A stretch of DNA of 36,201 nt, taken from the NCBI GenBank assembly GCA_027338645.1, contig DAHWSH010000028.1:1-36201 (forward strand), given 5' to 3'. The position numbers were made by a program, and so were the translations under genes. Shown piece by piece: positions 15,685 to 23,095 of this stretch (positions are counted from its first letter, which is position 1; each line of letters begins with the position of its first letter). The stretch comes from JAJZIH01 sp021785265 (lineage in GTDB: Bacteria; Pseudomonadota; Gammaproteobacteria; JAKAQQ01). Below the pieces are notes generated by a model that worked only from the letters and a program-made list of their open reading frames with translations, was not told the origin of the DNA and made no database searches.

Positions 15685-16067
15685 TCTCCGACCCGGGCCC
15701 GGCCATAAAAGGGCCAGAAATAAAAGGCCGCAACAGCCAAGCCCACCCCGCTCGCCATCCAGACCGAGGGAAGCAGGATCCAGGCGCAAAGGACCGAACC
15801 CAGCTGCCAGGCCGCCTTGATCCCAAGCCACCGAGACTTCCGACCCCGACGCCGTTGCCAGACCCAAAGTCCCGCCGTCACTCCCGCGAGGACGAGGGTG
15901 ATCCCGACGAGCAGGCCGGAATCTCCCCGGAGGGGGATCCGGTGGGAAACCGGCGGAGCCAGGAGAAGGGCGGCAGAAAACCAGATCACACCCACCCCAC
16001 GCGCGGGCCATCTCGGCCAGTCCTTCCGCTCCGGACGCCCTGCCGGAGCAATCGTCGTGTCTGTCAT
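15675..16067 (-). CDS. Small hypothetical membrane protein
   Basis: The 130-residue protein from ATG 16067 (MTDTTIAPAGRPERKDWPRW) has about four hydrophobic segments: near residues 25-40, 48-68, 85-100 and 102-122. The last contains GVGLAVAAFYFWPFYGRAR. A basic loop with RRRGRKSR lies mid-protein. I do not recognise a family. The frame is open upstream to 16244, but that part lacks protein-like character and has no ribosome binding site. It is convergent with typA, with a 10-nt overlap. Confidence 0.5.
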   Translation of the reverse strand: MTDTTIAPAGRPERKDWPRWPARGVGVIWFSAALLLAPPVSHRIPLRGDSGLLVGITLVLAGVTAGLWVWQRRRGRKSRWLGIKAAWQLGSVLCAWILLPSVWMASGVGLAVAAFYFWPFYGRARVGDQT

Positions 16068-16248
16068 GGTCGTCACTCGTGAGGAAACCCCGCCATTAAA
16101 CCCGACTGGCATGACATGACCATGGCAAATGCATGCGAACGCGGAGATCTTCTTGAGCCAGACCCCGGTTTTCATGGGCTCTCTTGAATGTCGAAACCAC
16201 ATCTCTCGCGCTGCCCGGGAAGGGCCCCGGGCCGGCCTCTGCATACGT

Positions 16249-16276
16249 AAAAAAAAAGCCGGAGGGTGACTCCGGC
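16249..16276 (-). terminator. Rho-independent terminator after TonB-dependent receptor 1
   Basis: A 7-bp stem GCCGGAG/CTCCGGC with a 5-nt loop (16258-16276) is followed on the minus strand by nine T (16257-16249). It lies about 58 nt after the receptor stop. Confidence 0.85.
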
Positions 16277-16333
16277 CAGGAGGGCCGATTGCACGGCCCC
16301 AGCGAAATACCCTCTTCTAGAGGGCTGCGGAAC

Positions 16334-18634
16334 TCAGCGAAAGGTGTATTCGACCTTCACGAAAATGGCACGCGGTTCACCCACCAAGGCCTGGGTATAG
16401 GGCACGTTGTTGAAGGTGGTGTTGACGAAGGCGTAGTTGTAGTAGTTTTTGTTGAGCAGGTTGTAGAGACTCGCCTGGATCTCCCAGGCTGCATCCGGCC
16501 GGTACTGCCCGGTCAGGTTGAAGGTGGTATAGCCAGCCATCTTGAAGTTGGAGGTGAGACCATTCACCGCATAGCTTGTATATTGGGGACCCGTGTACTT
16601 TCCGTAGAGATCCACGTCGAACGGCCCCACGGCATACCCCACGCCCAGGTTGGCCATGTGGTGGGGAATGTAGGAGATCGGCGCACCCGGCACCAGCGTC
16701 TGGGTGAGCGGGGACTCGAAAGCCCCGTAGTAGGCGTGGTTGACCGAGTAGTTGGCAAACCCGTACCAGTGCTCCCAACGCTTGCGCAGGGCCAGTTCCA
16801 CGCCCTGATAACGGGCGGTTCCGCCGTTGTACTCGATCGAGAGCCCAGCATCCTGACCGACCAGGGGCGTGTAGGAATTAAACTTGTTTTGGAAGTCCTC
16901 GCGGTAGACATTGACGGAGGCCGTAAACCCGTGCGAGAAATAGCGGGTACCGAACTCATAGTCCTTGACATACTCGGGCTGGACCGTGACCTTGGGAATC
17001 ACGCTCTGCCCGTTGGCGTTCGCAATCCCGATGCTGCCGTAGTAGGCACTGATCTCGGGCACCTTGAAGGTGCGACCGATGGCGGCATAGACGACCCAGG
17101 GCTTGAGAATCCGGTAACTGATGCCCAAAGTCGGCGACGTGTAATGCTCCTTGTTACTGGCCGTGCCACCGAAGCTGTAGAAATAGCCGGGGTTATCGGC
17201 ATCCGTCGTGTCGACCTGGGTATATTTGATCCCGGGCTCGATGTGCAGCCGGTTGTGGAACAGGCGAATCTTGTCCTGAACGAAAAGCTCCTCGAAATCC
17301 CGCTGGTCGCGTTCGTTCCAGGCATCGTTGTAGAGCACGTCCTGAGGAACCTCAGGACTCCCGTACCAGTACTCGGCGGAATGGAGTGTGCCATAGACGA
17401 TGTTGCCGCCGATCGTGAGCGTGTTGTCCGGAAGATCGATCCGGGCGGTGGGCATGAATCCCAGGCTTGAGGTGTTGTTGATATACAGGTGGTATTTCGT
17501 GCCGTTCAGGGAAGAACCGAACAAGCTGACCGGGTTGTAGTAGTTCGTAGGCGGACTGTAGGTCGCGAAGGACTCCGGTTCGTTGGGCAGTAAATAGGGC
17601 TGGTTGGGACCCTGAATCTCAAGCGGATTGGCGTACGAGAGTCGGCTGTAGGTGTTCCCCAGGTAGTAGACCTTGGTCGTGAGCTCGATGGCGCTCGTGA
17701 GCGCGGTGGAAATCCCGCTGATCACGATCGTGTGGTGGTCCTGCTGGTTGGAATAGGCCCAGCTGGTCGACCACTGGTAGGTCGAACCGTACTTTTCGAT
17801 GAGCGGGACCGGGACCGTGTGCGGGGTATGGCCGGAGTTCTCGTTCGAGATGATGTACGTGAAGAATTGGGATGCCCCGTCATTGAAGCGTTTGACGGTG
17901 GCCAGGTAGAAGTTGTAGTTCTGGTTGGTGACATTCTGGAGCCAGCCGTTCGACTGCTCACGCGTGAAATCGACCAGGGTCCGGAACCCGTCGAGTGAAC
18001 CGGTATTGACCTTGCCCTCGATCAGGCTGGTCGCAAAGTTGCCGAGCCCCAGACCGACCGTCGCACCGAACCGGTCGGAAGGTTGCCGCGGATCATAGGC
18101 AATGGTTCCCCCCAGCGAATAGAGCGAATTCACGGACGGGTTGTTGATGCCCCGGTAGATCTGGATGCTGCCCAGGTCGGACAGGGTGAGCGGAATGCCG
18201 TTCCGGACCGAGGCGTAGTTGGTCGCCGAAGCATTGAACAGGTCGTTCAGCGGAATCCCATCGAAGGTCTCGGAGATCTGATAGGAATCGAAGCCGCGCA
18301 GGGTCACATGGCTGCGGATCCCGTTCGGACCATAACTATTGGCATAGATGCTCGGGGTCTGTGCCAGGATGGTCTGGGTGTTGACGGCCGGCGGAGCAGT
18401 CCGGATCGATTGGAGCCCAATCGAGGAAACCGTATAGGCGGACTTGTGATTCTTGGCATGGAGATTCTTCTTTTTCACGGCCTTTCCGTTCTTGCTCACA
18501 CTCCCGGCATAGACCGGGGGAGGCTTTGCCTGGGTGGCAGCCCGTGCAACCACAGGCCCCAGGGCCAGCCCCGCGAATAACAGAAGAAAAGTCGTAGGGG
18601 CACTCGGGAAAGCAGGGAATCGGAACTTCGACAT
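16334..18634 (-). CDS. TonB-dependent outer-membrane receptor 1
   Basis: The 766-residue protein starts at ATG 18634 (MSKFRFPAFPSAPTTFLLLF) with GGAG upstream and a signal peptide ending VARA. A short Lys-rich linker follows (KPPPVYAGSVSKNGKAVKKK). The plug domain is at about 65-190 (TVSSIGLQSIRTAPP, RSHVTLRGFDSYQISETFDG, IPLNDL), then a 22-strand-type barrel. Near the end come AWEIQASLYNLLNKNYYNY and a C-terminus VKVEYTFR, where a terminal Arg after the usual Phe is slightly unusual. It should import a ligand across the outer membrane using TonB energy. The ligand is not evident; no Fur box is seen. Its upstream region carries an array of five 11-bp-spaced heptamers shared with the regulator gene. 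Confidence 0.92.
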   Translation of the reverse strand: MSKFRFPAFPSAPTTFLLLFAGLALGPVVARAATQAKPPPVYAGSVSKNGKAVKKKNLHAKNHKSAYTVSSIGLQSIRTAPPAVNTQTILAQTPSIYANSYGPNGIRSHVTLRGFDSYQISETFDGIPLNDLFNASATNYASVRNGIPLTLSDLGSIQIYRGINNPSVNSLYSLGGTIAYDPRQPSDRFGATVGLGLGNFATSLIEGKVNTGSLDGFRTLVDFTREQSNGWLQNVTNQNYNFYLATVKRFNDGASQFFTYIISNENSGHTPHTVPVPLIEKYGSTYQWSTSWAYSNQQDHHTIVISGISTALTSAIELTTKVYYLGNTYSRLSYANPLEIQGPNQPYLLPNEPESFATYSPPTNYYNPVSLFGSSLNGTKYHLYINNTSSLGFMPTARIDLPDNTLTIGGNIVYGTLHSAEYWYGSPEVPQDVLYNDAWNERDQRDFEELFVQDKIRLFHNRLHIEPGIKYTQVDTTDADNPGYFYSFGGTASNKEHYTSPTLGISYRILKPWVVYAAIGRTFKVPEISAYYGSIGIANANGQSVIPKVTVQPEYVKDYEFGTRYFSHGFTASVNVYREDFQNKFNSYTPLVGQDAGLSIEYNGGTARYQGVELALRKRWEHWYGFANYSVNHAYYGAFESPLTQTLVPGAPISYIPHHMANLGVGYAVGPFDVDLYGKYTGPQYTSYAVNGLTSNFKMAGYTTFNLTGQYRPDAAWEIQASLYNLLNKNYYNYAFVNTTFNNVPYTQALVGEPRAIFVKVEYTFR

Positions 18635-18732
18635 GACGATCTCCGGGTGGATCGGGTGGGGGATTTTCGTTATGTCGGGAGCACCGCACCAAGCCACTGG
18701 CACTTCCGACGCCGTCATCCTGACGTCTCAAC

Positions 18733-18783
18733 GTGTCAGAACCATGAGAACGCCATGATCTGAACGTGATTGGGGAATGACAG
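18733..18783 (-). promoter_or_regulatory. Pho-box-like operator array upstream of receptor 1
   Basis: On the minus strand, reading from 18783 to 18733, the heptamers CTGTCAT, CAATCAC, AGATCAT, TTCTCAT and CTGACAC occur at an exact 11-bp period (7 + 4 bp spacer). Four share TCAT or TCAC and the last ends ACAC. The array ends about 98 nt before the receptor start. The same arrangement, with the same order of strong and weak units, precedes the PhoB-type regulator at 22865-22915. PhoB/OmpR-family dimers are known to bind direct repeats at 11-bp spacing. Confidence 0.65.
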
Positions 18784-18836
18784 CCGGGAAGATGCGGAAA
18801 ATCGAGGGGTTATGGCGGAGAAAGTGAACGATCCTC

Positions 18837-18864
18837 AAAAAAAAGCCGGGGCAAAGCCCCGGCT
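18837..18864 (-). terminator. Rho-independent terminator after TonB-dependent receptor 2
   Basis: A perfect 9-bp stem AGCCGGGGC/GCCCCGGCT with a 3-nt loop (18844-18864) is followed on the minus strand by a run of T (18844-18837). It lies 25 nt after the receptor 2 stop and separates the regulator-tonB-receptor 2 operon from receptor 1. Confidence 0.9.
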
Positions 18865-18888
18865 CGTGACCGTCCGGTGATCCTCGGG

Positions 18889-21258
18889 TCAGAAGGTCGC
18901 CGTGAGCGTCACATAGGCGGTCCGTGGAGCACCGGGATAGGCCAGAAGCGCACCCTGGCTCTGCGGGACCACAAAGTAGCCACCGCTCGAGAAATATTCG
19001 GTCGTGTTGTACTGGCGGTTGAACAGGTTGAGTACGGTGAAATCCAGCTGCAGGCTATGGAGCGGATGGATTCGGGGCAAGCCGATCCGCACCGCTGCGT
19101 TCCAGACGGTATAAGCCGGCTGGGTCGAGCGCGTGGGAGCTCCCTTGAGGTTGCTGAACAGATACTCCGACCCGTTCTCGGTCACCCAGAGTCGGGGCGT
19201 AAGCGTCAGCCAGGAGTTCACGTCCACATGCCAGCTGCCACCGAGATTGAAGGTCCGATTGGGCGTATTGGAGACCGGCAGGCCTCTATAGTTGACGCCC
19301 CCCACGCTGTAGTTATTGAAAACCGCATGCTCGAACGACAGGTTGGCAAACAGGTGGACATCCGGGACGGGATCATCATCCACGAACAGGTTGACCCCGT
19401 CGTAGTGGGAACTCCCGAAGGCGGAGACCAGATACTGGCCATTCGCGCTCGAGATCGAGATGATCTGGTTGCGATAAGTCAGGTAGTAATAGTTGAGGCC
19501 GGCAAAGAAGGCGCCGAGGGGTCCTCCCGTCGACCGGTACTTGACGCCCACCTGTTTCTCGACGCCCTCTTCGAGCTGAAGGGAGGAGGCCAGGATCTGC
19601 TGATAGGGTCCGCCCCCGCCGCCCGATTGCGGTTGGCGATAGGAGGTGCTGTAGTTGGCGAAAACCGACCAGTCCGGCAGAAAACGCCAGTTGGCAAAGA
19701 GTGACGGCTCAAGTCCCGAGAGGCTGGTTGACGAACTGGGCAACGCCGCCTGATCGGTTCCCGTGGCATTCGGAAAATCCGCGGGTCCGTTCACGTAGTA
19801 GTCGGTCCCGTAATGGACAAAGCGCAGACCCGGCGTCAGGGTGAAGCGGTCGGGAAGATGGATCTGGTCCTGACCGAAGAGGGCCACCACATTCTGCTGC
19901 CAGATATCGCTCCGGTAGGAACCATTGGGCGCCACGTTGCTGCCGCCGAACAGCGGATTGTAAAAAGCGTTCTTGGAGTTGTACTTGCTCGTGATCCAGA
20001 AGGCCCCGAACTCAATGTCATTCGCCGGCAGGAGCAGGCTGAAATAGGCCCGGTCCCCGTAGGCATAGCCGTGTGGGTTGTTGTACTCGTAACGGTTGGG
20101 CTGGTCCTGCTCGAAGTTGTAATCGTGAAAATGGAAACGGGAACCATAGCGGTACCAGAGCTCGGTATGGAAGCCGAGATTCGAGGACAGGGCAAGGTTG
20201 CTGCGGATGTAAAAGAGGTAGGTCCGGTTGGCGTCATTCTTGTTCCAGACCGAGTAGGGCAAGGCGCCGTAAAAACCCGTGGTCGCCTGACTGTAGAGCG
20301 GCCCGGGAATAGGCGTGCCCGCGGCCGTGAGCCCGTTGATGGTGACTCCAGCGATCGGCTGGACCGGCACCACATTGGGCCGGAACGCCTGGGCATAGGC
20401 GGTATAGGCGCCGAAACTCACACTGCCCGAAGCAAAGCGGTGCCGGGTCTTGAAAAACCAGGCATAGTCATGCCCCGGGCTCGAAAACCCATCCGGGGTC
20501 GAGCGGAAGCTGTCCTGGTGACCCACGCCGCCGGCCAAAACCGTTTCCCAGCCGTCGATCCGGCCGCTCTGGCCCTGGATATAAAACCCCCGGGTCGCGT
20601 CGGATCCGGCCAGAAGGCTGACCTTGAAACCCGCATTCGGGCCGGGCTGGACAGGCACAAAATCAATCGCCCCCCCGATGTTGTCGTACCAGCGATCGGC
20701 CGGCTCGCCCGGACCGTAAGTCACGGCAATGTTCTGGATCATCTCGAGCTGGTTGATCTCGGGAGACTGCCAGAGTCCGGAGGCGACATTGTTCATGGGA
20801 ATGCCGTCGAAGTTGACGGCGAGCGATCCATCGTCGATGGTGCCGCCTGAAGGCCCCCCCCAGCCCTGCTTGATCCCGTTGATGCTGAAGGAAAACTTGG
20901 TGGGACCGCCGTTCCCATAGCTGCTCACGGCCACTCCGGGCGCGATGGCCAGTGCCTGGGCGGCACCGGCGGCCGGCCCCGCGGCCTGGATCTCTTGGCG
21001 GCCAAGCACCTTTTGGGCAACCGGCATCCGGAGCTGGGCCCGTTTCGATTCGGGTTTGAGTGCAAGCCGGCGGGAGTTTTTCCGGACCGAGCCGGCCTGG
21101 ACCACGGTTCCGGCAGGAGGAGGCTTGGCGTGGGAGACCGGAACACAGACGATCCCGGTCAGGATGAGCAGGCCCAGTGCCCACTCCCGTGTCTTCCTCC
21201 CGTTTCCAACCCTCTTCCCCAATGGACGTGAACTTTTATCATTTTCAGCGTGCAACAT
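18889..21258 (-). CDS. TonB-dependent outer-membrane receptor 2
   Basis: The 789-residue protein has a long basic N-region (MLHAENDKSSRPLGKRVGNG), a hydrophobic core (WALGLLILTGIVCVPVSHA) and the linker KPPPAGTVVQAGSVRKNSRR, which resembles the same region of receptor 1 (KPPP...AGSV.KN). The plug domain is at about 80-215 (QALAIAPGVAVSSYGNGG, SLAVNFDGIPMNN, IQNIAVTYGPG). The barrel is rich in aromatic strands and ends in TLTATF with the canonical C-terminal Phe. It follows tonB after 74 nt containing a strong stem-loop, and is probably transcribed with the regulator and tonB. The ligand is unknown. The two receptors are clearly different proteins, not a recent duplication. Confidence 0.92.
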   Translation of the reverse strand: MLHAENDKSSRPLGKRVGNGRKTREWALGLLILTGIVCVPVSHAKPPPAGTVVQAGSVRKNSRRLALKPESKRAQLRMPVAQKVLGRQEIQAAGPAAGAAQALAIAPGVAVSSYGNGGPTKFSFSINGIKQGWGGPSGGTIDDGSLAVNFDGIPMNNVASGLWQSPEINQLEMIQNIAVTYGPGEPADRWYDNIGGAIDFVPVQPGPNAGFKVSLLAGSDATRGFYIQGQSGRIDGWETVLAGGVGHQDSFRSTPDGFSSPGHDYAWFFKTRHRFASGSVSFGAYTAYAQAFRPNVVPVQPIAGVTINGLTAAGTPIPGPLYSQATTGFYGALPYSVWNKNDANRTYLFYIRSNLALSSNLGFHTELWYRYGSRFHFHDYNFEQDQPNRYEYNNPHGYAYGDRAYFSLLLPANDIEFGAFWITSKYNSKNAFYNPLFGGSNVAPNGSYRSDIWQQNVVALFGQDQIHLPDRFTLTPGLRFVHYGTDYYVNGPADFPNATGTDQAALPSSSTSLSGLEPSLFANWRFLPDWSVFANYSTSYRQPQSGGGGGPYQQILASSLQLEEGVEKQVGVKYRSTGGPLGAFFAGLNYYYLTYRNQIISISSANGQYLVSAFGSSHYDGVNLFVDDDPVPDVHLFANLSFEHAVFNNYSVGGVNYRGLPVSNTPNRTFNLGGSWHVDVNSWLTLTPRLWVTENGSEYLFSNLKGAPTRSTQPAYTVWNAAVRIGLPRIHPLHSLQLDFTVLNLFNRQYNTTEYFSSGGYFVVPQSQGALLAYPGAPRTAYVTLTATF

Positions 21259-21304
21259 GGTGTTTGTGATTCCTCAGGTCAGGTTTTGATGACTAGCCCT
21301 CGCA

Positions 21305-21329
21305 CGGGGATCCCTCTGGGGGATCCCCG
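21305..21329. promoter_or_regulatory. Stem-loop between tonB and receptor 2
   Basis: Perfect 10-bp arms CGGGGATCCC/GGGATCCCCG with a 5-nt loop lie in the tonB-receptor 2 gap. No T-run follows on the minus strand, so it is not a standard terminator. It could be a processing or stability element that sets receptor levels apart from tonB levels. Confidence 0.6.
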
Positions 21330-21332
21330 CAC

Positions 21333-22085
21333 TTAGGCCGATACGTTGAGATGAACCCACAGCGCGAAAGTCGTATTGACACGGGTCATCCGCGGCTCGA
21401 AGGGTGGAAAGTCAGCACTCCGAACCGCCCTCAGGGCAGCATGGTCGAGGATGCTCGAACCGCTCGATCGCACCACCCGCGCCCACAGCATCTGACCATC
21501 CGGTCGGAGGCGAAACTCGACCAGGGTCCGACCCCGGAGTCCCATTTCCCGTGCGATGCCCGGTACGACGAGGGCCGCACGAACCTGCTCGCGCAGGATG
21601 GCGGTGTAGAGGGCCAGCGGATTGATGGTCCCCTGTGCAGCCAGCGGGTGGCTAGCGGGCGGATGGGGCAGAAAGAGGGCCCGCGGCACCGGCAGGCCAC
21701 CCGCCACCGGAGTCAGTGGCATGAGACGCGGCAGGATGGGCGCCGGTGCCAGATCCGGGGTCGGATGGATGGGACGCGGGGGCTTCACCACCGGCTTCGG
21801 CGGGGTCCGAGGCGGGGCGACCAGCTTGACCGAAGTCACGGGGGCCGGAGCCGTTGTGTGGGACAGATGCCCCGTCATCACCCAGAGCCCAAGACCGGCC
21901 ATGAGCAGAAGCTCGGCGGCAATCGCCATGCCAGCCGAGCGCCAGAAGGGAGGCTCGAGCCTATCCGCCGCAAAAGCGACTTCCGCGGGTGTGAGGCGTG
22001 GTCGAACCGGGACCGAGGACTCCGGATGCCCGGGTCTTTTCAGGGATTCCGGACCCAAGTCAAGAACTTCGAGAACGGCATTCAT
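21333..22085 (-). CDS. tonB: Energy transducer TonB
   Basis: The 250-residue protein has a cytoplasmic N-terminus and one membrane anchor (about 50-72, AGMAIAAELLLMAGLGLWVM). A Pro-rich periplasmic spacer follows (PPRTPPKPVVKPPRPIHPTP and on to about 145). The C-terminal TonB domain carries LRGRTLVEFRLRPDGQMLWA, RVVRSSGSSILDHAALRAVR and FPPFEPRM. It transmits the ExbBD proton-motive energy to outer-membrane receptors. No exbB or exbD is in the window, so it must share ExbBD encoded elsewhere. It lies 21 nt after the PhoB-type regulator and just before receptor 2, marking it as a dedicated TonB for this module. Confidence 0.92.
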   Translation of the reverse strand: MNAVLEVLDLGPESLKRPGHPESSVPVRPRLTPAEVAFAADRLEPPFWRSAGMAIAAELLLMAGLGLWVMTGHLSHTTAPAPVTSVKLVAPPRTPPKPVVKPPRPIHPTPDLAPAPILPRLMPLTPVAGGLPVPRALFLPHPPASHPLAAQGTINPLALYTAILREQVRAALVVPGIAREMGLRGRTLVEFRLRPDGQMLWARVVRSSGSSILDHAALRAVRSADFPPFEPRMTRVNTTFALWVHLNVSA

Positions 22086-22106
22086 GGCAATACTCCGGTT
22101 AATGCA

Positions 22107-22808
22107 TCAGGAAGAGATTGGGGACGGTTGCGGTGGCTGCGCCCGTTCGGGCCGGAACCGGTAGCCAAACCGGAAGACGGTTTCAATCACCTGGCCTTGC
22201 CCGCAGGTGAGCAGGGCTTTACGCAGGCGTGCCACATGGGCATCGATCGTGCGGAGGTCGACCTGCGAGCGACCTCCCCAGAGCACCTCGACGAGTTCTT
22301 CGCGATGATGGAGACGGTTCGGGTATTCAAGAAAGTGGGCCATGAGAAGGTATTCCATGGGTCTCAGGTGAATCTCTTCACTCCCGACGCTCACGGTATG
22401 ATTCATCACGTCCAGGAGAAAGGGGCCGACACTGAGACGGGCCGGGGACTGCTCGTCCATGACCTTATCCGCCCTCCGATCCGGCACGACCGGTCGCCCG
22501 GTCAGGCGTGCCGGACGCGCACCCGCTCCCCGCACCGGTAGCCGTTCCGGGATGATGAGGCCGCTCCAGGCATGACGACCCAGCCAGCGCGCCAGTTTTT
22601 CCTGTTCGGCTCCGGTCAGAGCCGCACCAGCCACCACCAGCCAGTCGACTTCCTCCATCTCCGCTTCGGTCAATCCACCAGGCACGACCTCGATTGCCCG
22701 TGACAGGAAATCGCGTTCGATCAGACGCTTGAGACCGGGATCGAGCTGGTGCACGGGCCCGATCACAAGACGCTTGGCGTCGGCTGGAATCACCCGTCTC
22801 CACTCCAC
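22107..22808 (-). CDS. PhoB/OmpR-type winged-helix regulator with degenerate receiver
   Basis: The 233-residue protein starts at GTG 22808 with GGAGG 7 nt upstream. Residues about 131-225 form a PhoB-type winged helix: LSVGPFLLDVMNHTVSV, HLRPMEYLLMAHFLEYPNRL, the recognition helix RTIDAHVARLRKAL (compare RTVDVHIRRLRKAL in PhoB) and ETVFRFGYRF. The N-terminal 110 residues (RLVIGPVHQLDPGLKRLIER, VDWLVVAGAALTGAEQ) have a receiver-like alternation but no visible acidic pocket or phospho-acceptor Asp, and no sensor kinase is adjacent. It may therefore respond to a ligand or simply to its own level. It leads the tonB-receptor 2 operon. Five 11-bp-spaced heptamers upstream are probably its binding site. 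Confidence 0.85.
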   Translation of the reverse strand: MEWRRVIPADAKRLVIGPVHQLDPGLKRLIERDFLSRAIEVVPGGLTEAEMEEVDWLVVAGAALTGAEQEKLARWLGRHAWSGLIIPERLPVRGAGARPARLTGRPVVPDRRADKVMDEQSPARLSVGPFLLDVMNHTVSVGSEEIHLRPMEYLLMAHFLEYPNRLHHREELVEVLWGGRSQVDLRTIDAHVARLRKALLTCGQGQVIETVFRFGYRFRPERAQPPQPSPISS

Positions 22809-22864
22809 GCTCCTGCCTCCGGATCACGCCCGCTATATCGACGCCCATATGCTAGAAAGCAAAC

Positions 22865-22915
22865 GTGTCTCCTTCGTGAATGACTCATGACAGGAATATG
22901 AAATATGCGTGACAG
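22865..22915 (-). promoter_or_regulatory. Pho-box-like operator array upstream of the regulator
   Basis: On the minus strand, from 22915 to 22865, the heptamers CTGTCAC, ATTTCAT, CTGTCAT, CATTCAC and GAGACAC occur at an exact 11-bp period. Two match the classical Pho-box half (CTGTCAT) or differ from it in one base. The array ends 56 nt before the GTG start. It matches the array before receptor 1 in number, spacing, orientation and in having ACAC as its last unit, which suggests a common regulator and autoregulation. Confidence 0.65.
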
Positions 22916-23031
22916 AGAAACGATGCGCAGGCATCGCCCAAAAACCCAACGGCTTGGAATCCACTCCGTGATCGCTTGTAGACCGCAGGTCTCCGGCAAC
23001 CAACGATCGATCCCCGGCCAGTGCGAGGGTC

Positions 23032-23059
23032 TTGACGGGCCAGACAGACATGCTATATT
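23032..23059 (+). promoter_or_regulatory. Sigma-70 promoter of the umuDC operon
   Basis: TTGACG (23032-23037) and TATATT (23054-23059) are 16 bp apart, with an extended -10 TG at 23051-23052. Transcription should start near 23066. No CTGT-N8-ACAG LexA box overlaps it, so SOS control, if present, uses another operator. Confidence 0.75.
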
Positions 23060-23095
23060 TGATTTCCGTTCATGAATCAAAAGGAACTCTCGTCG

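Noticed and set aside
16184..17470. 428-codon plus-strand open frame
   Set aside because: It is a shadow of TonB-dependent receptor 1, covers its terminator and shows no domain pattern.
18635..18780. Fur box controlling receptor 1
   Set aside because: No GATAAT-type repeats are present; the periodic TCAT/TCAC heptamers explain the region better.
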